DNA from: Acidobacteria bacterium Ga0077551
Lineage (GTDB): Bacteria; Pseudomonadota; Alphaproteobacteria; Caulobacterales; Hyphomonadaceae
Direction: 5' to 3'
DNA: 64,000 nt
Assembly (NCBI GenBank): GCA_001464545.1
Contig: LNFC01000025.1
Location: forward strand, 17,380 to 81,379
Below the pieces are notes generated by a model. That model had not been told where the DNA came from. It saw nothing but the letters and a program-made list of their open reading frames with translations, and searched no databases. The first letter of the stretch is position 1; each line of letters starts with the position of its first letter. This document shows positions 8,474-16,736 of this stretch, in pieces. The translations under genes and the position numbers were made by a program.

Positions 8474-9190
8474 TCAAGCAAACACTTCGCCATAGCTGGC
8501 CGGCGCGCCATCTACCGTTCGCTTGCGCACCATCGTACCGGCGATCAGGTCGTGGACACAGCGGCGATCTGCGCGGAACAGGCCGCAAACATAGCCGATG
8601 TAGAACGGGATGATGTTGGAGCAGAAGCGTCCAACCGTGTTGCGCATGACGATCGCGCCGAAGGTGGGTTTGCCGCCATTCATGTCGGTGACGATGGCGC
8701 CGACGGCGAGCTTGCCCCAGGTCGCCTGCTTCTTCGAGGATTCCATCGAGACCGAATAGATGATGCTGCAGACGCCGAGTATGATCGAGAAGGTCATGAC
8801 GGCCATGAAGGCAGCGGTGTCGGTGGGGGCTGCTGCTGCTGCGCCGAAGATGCCCATGCCGAACAGGAAGAAGACCGGCAGGCCGACGATCAGGGAATCG
8901 ATCAGCAGCGCGATGATGCGGCGGCCCCAGACGGGCTTGCCCGCATACGGGCTGACGGCGCTGGCGGCGGCCGCGTAAGCGGGCGCGCGAGGGGCCACGC
9001 CGGGCTTCGAAGCGGCTTCCGGCGCGCGGCTGCGTTCGGCCTGGAGAAAAGCGAGGGCTTGGGGCGAGAGCTGCTCGCGGGCGGCGGAAGGCGCCGCGCG
9101 GCCCATGGGGGCAGGCCCGGTTTTCTTGCCGAAGGTTGGCTTTGCGGCGGCGGGACCGCCTGCCGAAACCTGTTTGCCGAACGTCGCCAT
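8474..9190 (-). CDS. RDD-family membrane protein
   Basis: The first 80 residues are low-complexity (Ala/Pro-rich, with repeated PTFGK-like motifs). An RDD domain follows: GRRIIALLIDSLIVGLPVF as the first helix, a second helix near residue 125, TWGKLAVGAIVTDMNGGKP, a third helix, and the closing FRADRRCVHDLIAGTMV. RDD proteins are integral membrane proteins of mostly unknown function; some act as Na+/H+ antiporters. The gene is convergent with the helicase gene, nine bases apart. The extended disordered N-terminus is longer than usual for the family. Confidence 0.85.
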   Translation of the reverse strand: MATFGKQVSAGGPAAAKPTFGKKTGPAPMGRAAPSAAREQLSPQALAFLQAERSRAPEAASKPGVAPRAPAYAAAASAVSPYAGKPVWGRRIIALLIDSLIVGLPVFFLFGMGIFGAAAAAPTDTAAFMAVMTFSIILGVCSIIYSVSMESSKKQATWGKLAVGAIVTDMNGGKPTFGAIVMRNTVGRFCSNIIPFYIGYVCGLFRADRRCVHDLIAGTMVRKRTVDGAPASYGEVFA

Positions 9191-9285
9191 GTGGGGCCTC
9201 CCTATCGAGAGTTACCCTAGCCGATCAATCTATCGATCCGGCGAAATCGCTCTGCGGAATTTTCGCGGCGGCGTTAACCAGACGG

Positions 9286-9516
9286 TCAGGCGAGCTTGCG
9301 GATCTCTTCGGAGAGCGCGCGGTCCTTGTCGGTGACGATCGTCTCGAGCACGCGGACGCGTTCCTTCAGCTTGCTGATCTCGTCGCGCATGGAGGTCACA
9401 TCGGCCTGCGTGGTCTCGTCGGCACGCGAATTGGCCTTCGTCTTCAGATAGGTCTGGTAGACCCCTGCCCCGACGCTGATCGCGACGATGAGCACCACCA
9501 TCTGAAACGGATCCAT
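9286..9516 (-). CDS. PspB-like small membrane coiled-coil protein
   Basis: The 76-aa product has one N-terminal membrane helix (about residues 5-22), a polar linker and a C-terminal coiled coil (DEISKLKERVRVLETIVTDKD). That arrangement is the one seen in PspB of the phage shock system. The start was set at the ATG with GGAGG eight bases upstream rather than the TTG fifteen bases earlier. The C-terminus aligns with the upstream neighbour at 9579-9806 and less well with PspC at 35 kb. The PspB-like label rests on architecture and short-motif similarity, not on a confirmed family match. Confidence 0.65.
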   Translation of the reverse strand: MDPFQMVVLIVAISVGAGVYQTYLKTKANSRADETTQADVTSMRDEISKLKERVRVLETIVTDKDRALSEEIRKLA

Positions 9517-9540
9517 GTTCTCGTCCTCCAAGCCTGCAGA

Positions 9541-9560
9541 AAAACATGCCCCAAAGGGGC
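9541..9560 (-). terminator. Rho-independent terminator
   Basis: Read on the minus strand, GCCCC-TTT-GGGGC is followed by ATGTTTTT. This is a short GC stem with a U-run, placed between the two PspB-like genes. It suggests they are separate transcription units or that expression of the second is attenuated. Confidence 0.6.
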
Positions 9561-9578
9561 GTTGAATGAAAGGGCGCG

Positions 9579-9806
9579 TCAGAGACCGTCGAAATCGCGG
9601 CGCAGGCGCCAGTCGTCACCGGTGATGATTTCCTCGAGCGCGCGGACACGTTCCTTGAGGCGGGCAATCTCGTCGTCGCGCTCCTCCGGGCGGGGCTCAT
9701 ACCGGGCGTCCGTTTCCCACCGGCGAAGCCGCCTGAGGCGCCGCTCGCCGCGCGTCAGCAGCCAGACGAACAGGATAACTGCAAAGACAGGCCACAGGGC
9801 ACTCAT
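9579..9806 (-). CDS. PspB-like small membrane coiled-coil protein with PspC-type tail
   Basis: The 75-aa product has one N-terminal helix (ALWPVFAVILFVWLLT), an arginine-rich juxtamembrane stretch (RGERRLRRLRRWE) and a coiled coil ending in EEIITGDDWRLRRDF. The last 24 residues closely resemble the C-terminus of PspC in this window (ERTVTSDEWRLRQEF). The start was set at the ATG behind GGAGGTGACG. The basic juxtamembrane region suggests contact with anionic lipid on the cytoplasmic face, which is inference. It is probably a paralogue of the gene at 9286-9516. Confidence 0.65.
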   Translation of the reverse strand: MSALWPVFAVILFVWLLTRGERRLRRLRRWETDARYEPRPEERDDEIARLKERVRALEEIITGDDWRLRRDFDGL

Positions 9807-9884
9807 CGTCACCTCCCACTCTTATCGAATATCAATGTGGGGAAGTTTGAGGGTAGCGCAAGGGCTTCCGCCGATTAAATTGGA

Positions 9885-10340
9885 TCAGCGCCCGGTAGAT
9901 CCAAATCCACCGGCGCCGCGCGCCGTTTCGTCCAGCGCGTCGACTTCGCTCCAGGCAAGACGCGTGACCGGGGCAAGGACGAGCTGGGCGATGCGTTCGC
10001 CGCGCTGGATAACGAAGGCCTCGGCGCCGAGATTGATCAGGATGACCTTGATCTCGCCGCGGTAATCAGAGTCGATCGTGCCCGGCGTGTTGAGGCAGGT
10101 GAGGCCGTACTTGGCCGCGAGGCCGGAGCGCGGGCGGACCTGGATCTCGTAGCCCTCGGGGATGGCGACCGACAGACCGGTCGGCACCATCGCCCGCTCG
10201 CCGGGCTTCAAGGTGATGGGCTCAGCTACGGGCACAGCCGCGCGCACGTCCATCCCGGCAGACCCGGACGTCTCGTAGGCGGGCAAGTCAAGGCCCTCGA
10301 AATGCGGCAGCGGGCGAACCTGGACAGTAACGGTGCTCAT
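9885..10340 (-). CDS. dut: dUTP diphosphatase
   Basis: This 151-aa trimeric dUTPase hydrolyses dUTP to dUMP and pyrophosphate, limiting uracil in DNA and feeding dTMP synthesis. All five family motifs are visible: [39 protein letters not shown] with the catalytic Asp, [12 protein letters not shown], and the C-terminal GGFGSTGR P-loop-like arm. The start was set at the ATG giving the usual length; an upstream in-frame ATG would add 33 residues not expected in the family. Its neighbours coaBC, ubiB, ubiE and mutM form a conserved alphaproteobacterial group. Confidence 0.95.
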   Translation of the reverse strand: MSTVTVQVRPLPHFEGLDLPAYETSGSAGMDVRAAVPVAEPITLKPGERAMVPTGLSVAIPEGYEIQVRPRSGLAAKYGLTCLNTPGTIDSDYRGEIKVILINLGAEAFVIQRGERIAQLVLAPVTRLAWSEVDALDETARGAGGFGSTGR

Positions 10341-10406
10341 CTCCCCCGGGTGCGGAGACTCTGCGTTCGAGTCAAGGCGGGCCGCGCCTTCATCCGGCCT
10401 GCCGTC

Positions 10407-10438
10407 TTGATCTTCGACCCAGATGGCATATATTGCCA
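10407..10438 (+). promoter_or_regulatory. parDE promoter with overlapping palindromic operator
   Basis: TTGATC (10407-10412) and TATATT (10429-10434) are separated by 16 bp, ahead of the antitoxin ATG at 10458. A perfect inverted repeat TGGCA-N5-TGCCA (10424-10438) covers the -10 element. This is the position expected for the autorepressor site bound by a ParD antitoxin or ParDE complex. Function is inferred. Confidence 0.6.
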
Positions 10439-10457
10439 ATGACCGCAGGAGAGACCC

Positions 10458-10715
10458 ATGGCGACCCGAAATGTTGTCCTGACCGAGGCCCAGTCCGCAA
10501 TGATCGACCGGTTGGTCGCGTCGGGGCGATTCCAGAATGCGTCGGAAGCGCTGCGGGCCGGACTTAGGCTGCTGGAGCGCGAGGAGGACGAGACGGAACT
10601 GCTCCGTACACGTCTTACCTTGAGCCTCGAACAGGCGCGCCGCGGCGATCTTGCCGGCGGCAGCGGCGAAGAGGCCATCCGCCGGGCGTTCGCGAAGGCG
10701 CGTGCGCAGACCTGA
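10458..10715 (+). CDS. parD: Type II antitoxin, ParD/CopG family
   Basis: The 85-aa protein starts with a ribbon-helix-helix segment ([20 protein letters not shown] then [18 protein letters not shown]). A charged C-terminal helix follows that would wrap the toxin. This is the ParD organisation: N-terminal DNA-binding and dimerisation, C-terminal toxin neutralisation. AGGAGAG precedes the ATG. The stop codon overlaps the start of the ParE gene (TGATG), so translation is coupled and antitoxin is made first. Confidence 0.9.
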   Translation: MATRNVVLTEAQSAMIDRLVASGRFQNASEALRAGLRLLEREEDETELLRTRLTLSLEQARRGDLAGGSGEEAIRRAFAKARAQT

Positions 10716-11050
10716 TGGCGAAGCCCTGGCGCCTGACGCGGCACGCCGAGGCGGCGCTGACGGACATTGCCCTCTGGACGGTTCAGACGTTCGGCCCGCG
10801 CCAGGCGGCGGCTTACGAAGACGACCTGATCGCGTGCTGCCGGGAGATTGCGGAGGGCACGGCGCAATCTCAGGATTGCCGCCGGCTGATTGATCCGGAC
10901 CTGCCGGAGACTTTGCGATTCGCGCGCGCCGGGCAGCACTTTGTCGTGTTCATCGAAGACGAGGCACAGGTGGTGATCGTCGATTTCCTGCACGCCAGCG
11001 CGGACCTGCCGAGACGGCTGGCGGGACTTGCTCCCGGCAATGAAAGCTGA
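10715..11050 (+). CDS. parE: Type II toxin, ParE/RelE superfamily
   Basis: The 111-aa protein has the ParE pattern: [21 protein letters not shown] as the N-terminal helical hairpin, a middle [19 protein letters not shown] beta segment and a short C-terminal [17 protein letters not shown] strand. ParE toxins poison DNA gyrase; RelE-type relatives cleave mRNA. The ParD partner favours gyrase as target, but this cannot be proved from sequence. The pair sits between dut and coaBC and is likely an acquired module. Confidence 0.88.
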   Translation: MAKPWRLTRHAEAALTDIALWTVQTFGPRQAAAYEDDLIACCREIAEGTAQSQDCRRLIDPDLPETLRFARAGQHFVVFIEDEAQVVIVDFLHASADLPRRLAGLAPGNES

Positions 11051-11058
11051 CGCGGAAC

Positions 11059-12285
11059 CTACTCTGCCGCGAGGCTGAGGCGCGGCGCGGGGCCGGTCAG
11101 CGCGTCGGCGATGCGGGTCGCGAGCCGGCGGGAGACGGCGTCCTTGGCGAGGCGGGGCCAGTGCTCGGTACCGTCCGGCGTGATCAGGTAGACCTCGTTC
11201 TGGTCGCCGCCCATCACGTCGCCGGAGACATCATTGGCGACGATCCAGTCGCAGCCCTTACGGGCGCGTTTCTCGACGGCGAGCTGCTGGACGTCATGCG
11301 TTTCGGCCGCAAAGCCGATCACGAGGCGCGGGCGGCCCTTCCGCTTCTGGCTGAGGGTGCGCAGGATATCCGGGTTCTCGGTGAGCTGGATGGCGGGCGC
11401 TTCGCCCTGCCCTTTCAGCTTCAGTTTCTTTGGCGAGGCTTTCACCGGGCGCCAGTCAGCCACTGCCGCGACCGAGACGAACACGTCTGCCGGCAGCGCG
11501 TCTTCGCAGGCCTTCAGCATCTCGCGCGCGGTCTCGACCGGGACGAACGTGACACCATCCGGCGCCTTCAGCGCGACCGGGCCGGAGACCAGCGTCACAC
11601 GGGCGCCTTCGGCGGCGAGCGCGGCAGCGATGGCATAGCCCTGCTTGCCGGAGGAATGATTGGAAATGTAGCGCACGGGATCGAGCGGCTCGCGCGTCGG
11701 ACCGGCGGTGACGAGCGCGTGGAGACCTTCAAGCCGCTTCGACGGCGGCGCCAGCGCGGCCTCGATCTCGCGCACTATGGCGAGCACTTCGGGAAGACGC
11801 CCAGGTCCGAACTCGCCGCAGGCCATCGGGCCCACATCCGGCTCGACAACCCGTATGCCGTCCGCGCGCAGCTGCGCAACGTTGCGTTTGGTGGCGGCGT
11901 GTTCCCACATCCGCACATTCATCGCCGGCACCATCAGCACCGGCTTGTCGGTGGCAAGCAGCGTGGTGGAGGCAAGATCATTCGCGAGGCCGGCAGCAGC
12001 CTTGGCCATCAGGTCGGCGGTGGCGGGGCAGACGACAACCAGATGAGCCGAGCGCGACAGCTCGATATGCCCCATCTCGGTCTCGTCGGTCAGATCGAAC
12101 AGCTCGGAATAGACCTTCTCGCCCGACAGTGCGGAGACGGACAGCGGCGTGACAAACTCGGCGCCCGCCTTGGTCAGGATCGCCCGCGAGGCAATGCCGC
12201 GCCGCCCGAGCTCGCGGATCAGCTCAAGGCTCTTGTAGGCGGCAATGCCGCCGCCGATGATCAGGAGGATTCTCGGGCTTTTCAT
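11059..12285 (-). CDS. coaBC: Bifunctional phosphopantothenoylcysteine decarboxylase/phosphopantothenate-cysteine ligase
   Basis: This 408-aa enzyme catalyses two successive steps of coenzyme A synthesis. The CoaC half (about residues 1-180) has the flavoprotein start [21 protein letters not shown] and the PAMNVRMW substrate-recognition motif. The CoaB half begins near residue 190 with [20 protein letters not shown] and keeps the SGKQGYAIA and AAVADWRP motifs. Length and domain order are normal. It lies in the dut-coaBC-ubiB neighbourhood. Confidence 0.95.
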   Translation of the reverse strand: MKSPRILLIIGGGIAAYKSLELIRELGRRGIASRAILTKAGAEFVTPLSVSALSGEKVYSELFDLTDETEMGHIELSRSAHLVVVCPATADLMAKAAAGLANDLASTTLLATDKPVLMVPAMNVRMWEHAATKRNVAQLRADGIRVVEPDVGPMACGEFGPGRLPEVLAIVREIEAALAPPSKRLEGLHALVTAGPTREPLDPVRYISNHSSGKQGYAIAAALAAEGARVTLVSGPVALKAPDGVTFVPVETAREMLKACEDALPADVFVSVAAVADWRPVKASPKKLKLKGQGEAPAIQLTENPDILRTLSQKRKGRPRLVIGFAAETHDVQQLAVEKRARKGCDWIVANDVSGDVMGGDQNEVYLITPDGTEHWPRLAKDAVSRRLATRIADALTGPAPRLSLAAE

Positions 12286-12402
12286 CAGGTCTGCCAGTCC
12301 GGTTTGAGGCCCTTCCTAGCGCAAAACCCTTGAAATCGTCCCATCAAATACGCGGGATCGCCAGCCCGGCGTCAAGGATGCGGTAAGACTTGGCGCCCGG
12401 GC

Positions 12403-12720
12403 CTATTCGCCGACGCGGATCAGTTTCGCGGTCGAAGTGCCGGAAGACGCGCGGTTTCCGCCATCGAGGCCGGTCTTGTCAGCGCTGCGCTTCAACTCGC
12501 GCACGGTGACCGACGTGCCGGACGCGCCCTGGCTGCGGTGAAGCACGAAGGTCTGGCGCTCGCCGTCGCAGGTGACGCGGACCGTGGCGGTGCGCCGGCC
12601 TGCGGCTGCAGCAGAGTCGAGCGCCGCACGGGTGGCCGCTTCGGTGGCTGCCGCGCAGGTGTCGGCGAAAGCGGGCGCGGAGAACAGGCCGGCGGCGATG
12701 AGCATGGCGGCAAACTTCAT
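12403..12720 (-). CDS. Hypothetical small secreted protein
   Basis: The 105-aa product starts with a signal peptide (MKFAAMLIAAGLFSAPAFAD, cleavage expected after AFA). The mature part of about 86 residues is Ala/Thr-rich with two cysteines (DTCAAAT and VTCDGER) that probably pair. It ends in a Ser/Thr/Gly-rich tail. There is no recognised domain. It lies between coaBC and ubiB on the same strand. A weak TTAA-N7-GTTA arrangement upstream is noted among the rejected items. Confidence 0.65.
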   Translation of the reverse strand: MKFAAMLIAAGLFSAPAFADTCAAATEAATRAALDSAAAAGRRTATVRVTCDGERQTFVLHRSQGASGTSVTVRELKRSADKTGLDGGNRASSGTSTAKLIRVGE

Positions 12721-12857
12721 GGCGCGTGTTCCTTCTGGACGCAGGCCGCAAAGGTAACCAAGTTCTTAACGCGAAGAAGCCCTTACGCTTCAGGCGGGAA
12801 ACTCACAGGGCCCGAGGCGCCGCAGCCGCGAGAAATTCGCGTGGGATTGCGGGCTGC

Positions 12858-14375
12858 CTAGAAGCTGCGCACAGCCCAGGCCGCCGCCACACCCAGTACC
12901 CCGATCAGTCCGAACCAACCCCACCAGGGCGCGAAGCGTTGCGGCGGAGGCGGCGGCACAGGCTCGGCGTCGAGGCTTTTCTCGAACCGGTCCATGACCT
13001 CGGGCAGGCGTTTCAACCGGTTCGTCACCTCGCGGACGTTTTCGCGGATCATCCGCACCGCGCCTTCGGGACCGAAATTGCGGCGCATCCAGGCCTCGAT
13101 GACGGGCTCGGACGCGTTCCAGATATTGTGCGTGGGATCAATGGCGCGCGCGACGCCTTCGACCTGCACCATGGTTTTCTGGAGCAGCACGAGTTCAGGC
13201 CGTAGCGCCATGCCGAACGTGTGAGTATAATCAAACAGCTGCAGCAGCACGCGGCCCATCGAGACTTCTTCCGCCGGACGCCCGAACAAAGGCTCGCCGA
13301 TGGAGCGCAGCGCCTGCGCAAAATCGCCCACCGATTGCGACGGCGGCACGTAGCCCGCTTCGAAGTGAACCTCCGCGATCCGCATATAATCGCGCTTCAG
13401 GAACCCCCAGAGAATTTCGGCCAGGAAGCGGCGCTCCATCGGGCCGATGCGGCCGATGATGCCGAAATCGACCAGCGCGATGCGGCCCTCCGGTGTCAGG
13501 ATCGCGTTGCCTTCGTGCATGTCGGCATGGAAGACGCCGTGTTCGATGGCGCTGGAGAGGAAGCCCTGCGTGATATCGTTGGCGAGCTTCACGCGGTCGA
13601 GGCCCGGACGGTCCAGCACGCCTGCCTGAGTCAAGGGAGTCCCGTTGATCCAGGAGATCGTCAGTACACGTTTGCCTGTCCGCTCCCAGTCGACCTTCGG
13701 AATGTCGAAGAATCCGGTCTTCTCGTTGATGGCGCGCATCTCGTCGGCGCCGCCCGCTTCGAGGCGGAGGTCCAGCTCGCGCAGCATGAAGTTCGAGATC
13801 GTGTCGGTGAGGGCGATGGGCTTCAGCCGGCGGCTCTCGGCAGAAACGCCTTCAATGGTACGCGCGGCGCGGCGCATGGCCGAGAGCTCCAACGCCAACT
13901 GGCGTTCGATCCCGGGACGGAGGATTTTCACCGCGCGGTCGCCGTCCGGCAGCGACATCTTGTGGACCTGCGCAAGGGAGGCGGCGGCAACCGGTTCCGA
14001 CAGGCCCGGGAAAAGCCGAATCGCCTCCGCCTCGGTGAACTCGGCTGCGAGCGCGGCGCGGGCAAGTTTCATCGAGAAAGGCGGCAGCTTGTCCTTGAGG
14101 CGCCCGAGATCGCCCGCGACTTCGGAGCCGAACACGTCGGGGCGTGTCGCGAGGAACTGGCCGAGCTTGATATAGGCAGGGCCAAGGCCTTCGAGGGCGG
14201 TGGCGAGCCGCTGGCCGGGGCGGCCACGGGCGCCGCCGAACAGGCGCAGCACACTGCCGGCGACGCGCGCCGGGATCGGCAGGCGGGACTGGTAGGCACC
14301 CGGCAGCACGACATCGTGCCGCGCGAGCGACGTGCCCGCGCGCATCAGACGCCAATAGTCACCGAGCGCGCCCAT
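12858..14375 (-). CDS. ubiB: Ubiquinone biosynthesis protein UbiB (ABC1/ADCK kinase-like)
   Basis: The 505-aa atypical kinase carries the KLGQFLATRPDV signature (KxGQ motif) near residue 70, AAASLAQVHK as the ADCK Ala-rich loop, and HADMHEGNAILTPEGRIALVDFG as the catalytic and metal-binding loops. A C-terminal helix (WGWFGLIGVLGVAAAWAV) anchors it to the membrane. The family supports coenzyme Q assembly through ATPase activity. It is on the same strand as ubiE, with a small plus-strand gene between them. Confidence 0.93.
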   Translation of the reverse strand: MGALGDYWRLMRAGTSLARHDVVLPGAYQSRLPIPARVAGSVLRLFGGARGRPGQRLATALEGLGPAYIKLGQFLATRPDVFGSEVAGDLGRLKDKLPPFSMKLARAALAAEFTEAEAIRLFPGLSEPVAAASLAQVHKMSLPDGDRAVKILRPGIERQLALELSAMRRAARTIEGVSAESRRLKPIALTDTISNFMLRELDLRLEAGGADEMRAINEKTGFFDIPKVDWERTGKRVLTISWINGTPLTQAGVLDRPGLDRVKLANDITQGFLSSAIEHGVFHADMHEGNAILTPEGRIALVDFGIIGRIGPMERRFLAEILWGFLKRDYMRIAEVHFEAGYVPPSQSVGDFAQALRSIGEPLFGRPAEEVSMGRVLLQLFDYTHTFGMALRPELVLLQKTMVQVEGVARAIDPTHNIWNASEPVIEAWMRRNFGPEGAVRMIRENVREVTNRLKRLPEVMDRFEKSLDAEPVPPPPPQRFAPWWGWFGLIGVLGVAAAWAVRSF

Positions 14376-14396
14376 CTAGGTATTGTCCGCAGTCAG

Positions 14397-14422
14397 GGAA
14401 CTTAGCGCCGTCACTGCGCGTT
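14397..14422 (+). promoter_or_regulatory. Candidate general-stress (EcfG/SigT-type) promoter
   Basis: GGAAC (14397-14401) and CGTT (14419-14422) are separated by 17 bp. This matches the GGAAC-N16/17-CGTT consensus of the alphaproteobacterial general stress sigma factor. It ends 38 bases ahead of the ATG of the 54-aa membrane protein gene. A second match precedes the CsbD gene at 37.8 kb. Activity is inferred. Confidence 0.6.
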
Positions 14423-14460
14423 CATGCCGAGAACCAAAACTGCAGAGAGCGAGTTCCATC

Positions 14461-14625
14461 ATGTCCGATTCCCCGTCATCCAACAATTTCCTGTACCTGA
14501 TCGTCGGTGTACTGGTCGCCGCAGCCGTGGCGTTTGGCATCTACTACTTCACCGAAGGTGCCGGCGGCCCGGACAGGGTCGAGATTTCGGTCGGCGAAGA
14601 CGGCGTCAAGATCGACGGGAACTGA
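14461..14625 (+). CDS. Small single-helix membrane protein behind a stress promoter
   Basis: The 54-aa product has a short polar N-terminus (MSDSPSSNN), one hydrophobic helix (FLYLIVGVLVAAAVAFGIYYF) and an acidic C-terminal tail ending EISVGEDGVKIDGN. It lies on the plus strand between ubiB and ubiE, both minus-strand genes, which supports independent expression. The upstream GGAAC-N17-CGTT promoter suggests it belongs to the general stress regulon. No function is known. Confidence 0.7.
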   Translation: MSDSPSSNNFLYLIVGVLVAAAVAFGIYYFTEGAGGPDRVEISVGEDGVKIDGN

Positions 14626-14636
14626 GCGGTTCATGC

Positions 14637-15425
14637 TCACGCCGCCCAGCCAAAGTGCAGGGCGGCGATTCCGCCCGAATAGTTCGTGACGGAAACCTGC
14701 TTGAATCCTGCGCCTTCGATTTCGGCCTTGAACACGGATTGCTCCGGGAACTGACGGATCGATTCCACCAGGTACTGGTAGCTTGACCGGTCGCCGGCGA
14801 TCAACTCACCAAGGCGCGGGATCACGGCGTAGCTATAGGTGTCGTACGCTTCCTGGAGCAACGGCGCCGTCAGCTGGCTGAACTCGAGCACGGCGAGACG
14901 GCCACCGGTTTTCAGCACGCGCCGGAATTCGCGCAGGCCCGCCACCCGGTCGGCAAAGTTGCGGATGCCGAAGGAAACCGTGACCACGTCAAAGCTCTTG
15001 TCCGGATAGGGCAGCTTCTGGCCATCGGCGCAGACCCAGTCGAGCCGCCCTTCCCATTTCGCATTGTCGGCGCGCGCCTTGCCAGCATCCAGCATCGCAT
15101 CGTTGATGTCGCAGACGATCGCCGTGGCGGGGCGTGCATCGCCGCGCCGCGCGCCGGCCTTGTCGGCCAGTTCCAGGAACGCGCGCGCCAGTTCGCCGGT
15201 GCCGCCCGCGACATCCAGATGCCGCTCGCCCGGCTGCGGGTTCACCTTGTTCATCGCATCGTGTTTCCACAGGCGGTGGACCCCGGCGCTCATCAGGTCG
15301 TTCATCAGGTCATAGCGCGAGGCCACCGAGCGAAACACGCCTTTGACCCGGGCGACCTTCTCGGCCTCCGTCACCTCCTCGAACCCGAAGGAGACCTTGC
15401 GCTCTTTGCCGTCCATTTCAGCCAT
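14637..15425 (-). CDS. ubiE: Ubiquinone/menaquinone C-methyltransferase UbiE
   Basis: The 262-aa SAM-dependent enzyme performs the C-methylation step of ubiquinone synthesis. The family signature YDLMNDLMSAGVHRLWK is near residue 35, the SAM motif LDVAGGTGELARAFL near residue 65, and FDVVTVSFGIRNFAD is the second UbiE signature. The start was set at MAEMDGKERKVSFGF, which gives the usual length; the open frame continues upstream without conserved sequence. It is divergent from mutM across a 49-base gap. Confidence 0.94.
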   Translation of the reverse strand: MAEMDGKERKVSFGFEEVTEAEKVARVKGVFRSVASRYDLMNDLMSAGVHRLWKHDAMNKVNPQPGERHLDVAGGTGELARAFLELADKAGARRGDARPATAIVCDINDAMLDAGKARADNAKWEGRLDWVCADGQKLPYPDKSFDVVTVSFGIRNFADRVAGLREFRRVLKTGGRLAVLEFSQLTAPLLQEAYDTYSYAVIPRLGELIAGDRSSYQYLVESIRQFPEQSVFKAEIEGAGFKQVSVTNYSGGIAALHFGWAA

Positions 15426-15474
15426 GCTTAAACACCTTACATGTCCCCTTCGCCTTAGCGTATATGCGATAAGG

Positions 15475-16320
15475 ATGCCTGAATTACCTGAAGTCGAGAC
15501 AGTTCGCCGCGGACTTGCCCCTGTGATGGAGGGCAAACGCATCCTGCGGCTGGAACAGCGGCGCGCGGACCTGCGCTTTCCCCTGCCCGAGCGGTTTGCC
15601 GAGCGGGTCGCGAATGCCCGGATCGACCGGCTCGCCCGGCAGGCGAAATTCCTCAGTGCCCACCTCTCCACGGGGGAAGTACTGATCATGCACCTCGGCA
15701 TGACCGGGCGGTTCACGATCTCCGGCCAGCGGACCGGCGATTTCCACCACGAGACCGGCGGCCTGACAGCGCATGATCACGTGATCTTCCACATGGAGGG
15801 CGGCGAGACCGTCACCTACAACGACCCCCGCCGGTTCGGCTTCATGGAACTCTGGCCCGCCGCGAATTTCGAGGCCTACCCGCGGTTAATGACCATGGGG
15901 CCGGAGCCGCTGTCGAACGGCTTCTCCGCCGCCTATCTGGACACGGCGCTGAGCGGCAAGGCCGCGCCGATCAAGGCCGCGTTGCTCGACCAGTCGGTGA
16001 TCGCAGGGCTCGGCAACATCTATGTCTGCGAAGCGCTATACCGTTCAGGCATCTCGCCGAAGCGCCTCTCGCGCTCTGTGCCCGGCATGCGGGCCTCCCG
16101 CCTCGCCCCCGCGATCAACGCAGTCATCGCCGAAGCAATCGCCGCAGGCGGCTCCTCGATCTCGGACTTTGCAGGGACGGACGGAAACCTTGGCTACTTC
16201 CAGCACCGGTTCGACGTCTACGACCGCGAGGGCGAACCCTGCAAACGCTGCGGCGCTGTGGTGAAGCGGATCGTACAGTCCGGGCGGTCGACGTTCTATT
16301 GCAGCGGTTGCCAGAAGTAA
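15475..16320 (+). CDS. mutM: Formamidopyrimidine-DNA glycosylase (Fpg)
   Basis: The 281-aa repair enzyme excises 8-oxoguanine and formamidopyrimidines. It starts exactly at MPELPEVETVRRGL, where the processed Pro-2 is the catalytic nucleophile and Glu-3 is essential. Other hallmarks are LDQSVIAGLGNIYVCEALY (helix-two-turn-helix) and a C-terminal zinc finger with Cys pairs CKRCG and CSGC. Start choice is fixed by the need for PE at the N-terminus. AAGG lies directly upstream. Confidence 0.96.
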   Translation: MPELPEVETVRRGLAPVMEGKRILRLEQRRADLRFPLPERFAERVANARIDRLARQAKFLSAHLSTGEVLIMHLGMTGRFTISGQRTGDFHHETGGLTAHDHVIFHMEGGETVTYNDPRRFGFMELWPAANFEAYPRLMTMGPEPLSNGFSAAYLDTALSGKAAPIKAALLDQSVIAGLGNIYVCEALYRSGISPKRLSRSVPGMRASRLAPAINAVIAEAIAAGGSSISDFAGTDGNLGYFQHRFDVYDREGEPCKRCGAVVKRIVQSGRSTFYCSGCQK

Positions 16321-16736
16321 CGCAACAAAATCCGTATACGCTTCAACGCGCTGAAAAAATCGCGCCAGACCTTGCGCCACACCCCTCCGCCCGGAGTTAT
16401 ACTCCGCGGCGCACCCGTACCGTAGCAAGGTCGGATAGAGGCCAAAGGCCGAAATCCGACAGGCCCGAGAGCCAGCGATATCAGATCGATACAAAGTGAC
16501 ACAAAATGAGAATCAATGAGAATAATTCGACATCCGGCGTACACGGATCGAGAGGCGGTGAGGCCGCCTGAAGAGACAAAAGCGCCAACTTGCACCTACA
16601 GCAAACACGCCTCGGAAAAATCAAATCCCATCCGGATCAAGCTCTTACAGAATTCGGGGTCATTCCCTCCGCAACACCTCCGCCCACGGACCGGGTCCGA
16701 AAACACCTTCAACCGTGAAAATTCCCAAACTCCAGC
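16321..16736. other. Non-coding gap, less GC-rich than its surroundings
   Basis: No convincing gene is seen in these 416 bases. A 99-codon minus-strand frame has no recognisable features or good start. The stretch contains a perfect CGGAG-N5-CTCCG hairpin (16392-16406) and a tandem ATGAGAAT motif (16506-16528). Its base composition is visibly more A/T-rich than flanking genes, so a lost gene or an unannotated small RNA is possible. Confidence 0.5.
16506..16528. promoter_or_regulatory. Tandem ATGAGAAT motif, possible Fur-type site
   Basis: ATGAGAAT occurs twice, at 16506-16513 and 16516-16523, one helical turn apart. The second copy is followed by ATTC to give a perfect GAAT-A-ATTC palindrome (16520-16528). 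The composition resembles Fur-family operators, but no gene starts next to it on either strand. Confidence 0.3.

Noticed and set aside
12755..12769. TTAA-N7-GTTA (minus strand), close to a CtrA box
   Set aside because: One half-site deviates, and a single degenerate match of this kind is expected by chance.
16296..16595. 99-codon minus-strand frame overlapping the end of mutM
   Set aside because: There is no recognisable domain, no ribosome-binding site, and it overlaps the zinc-finger end of mutM.
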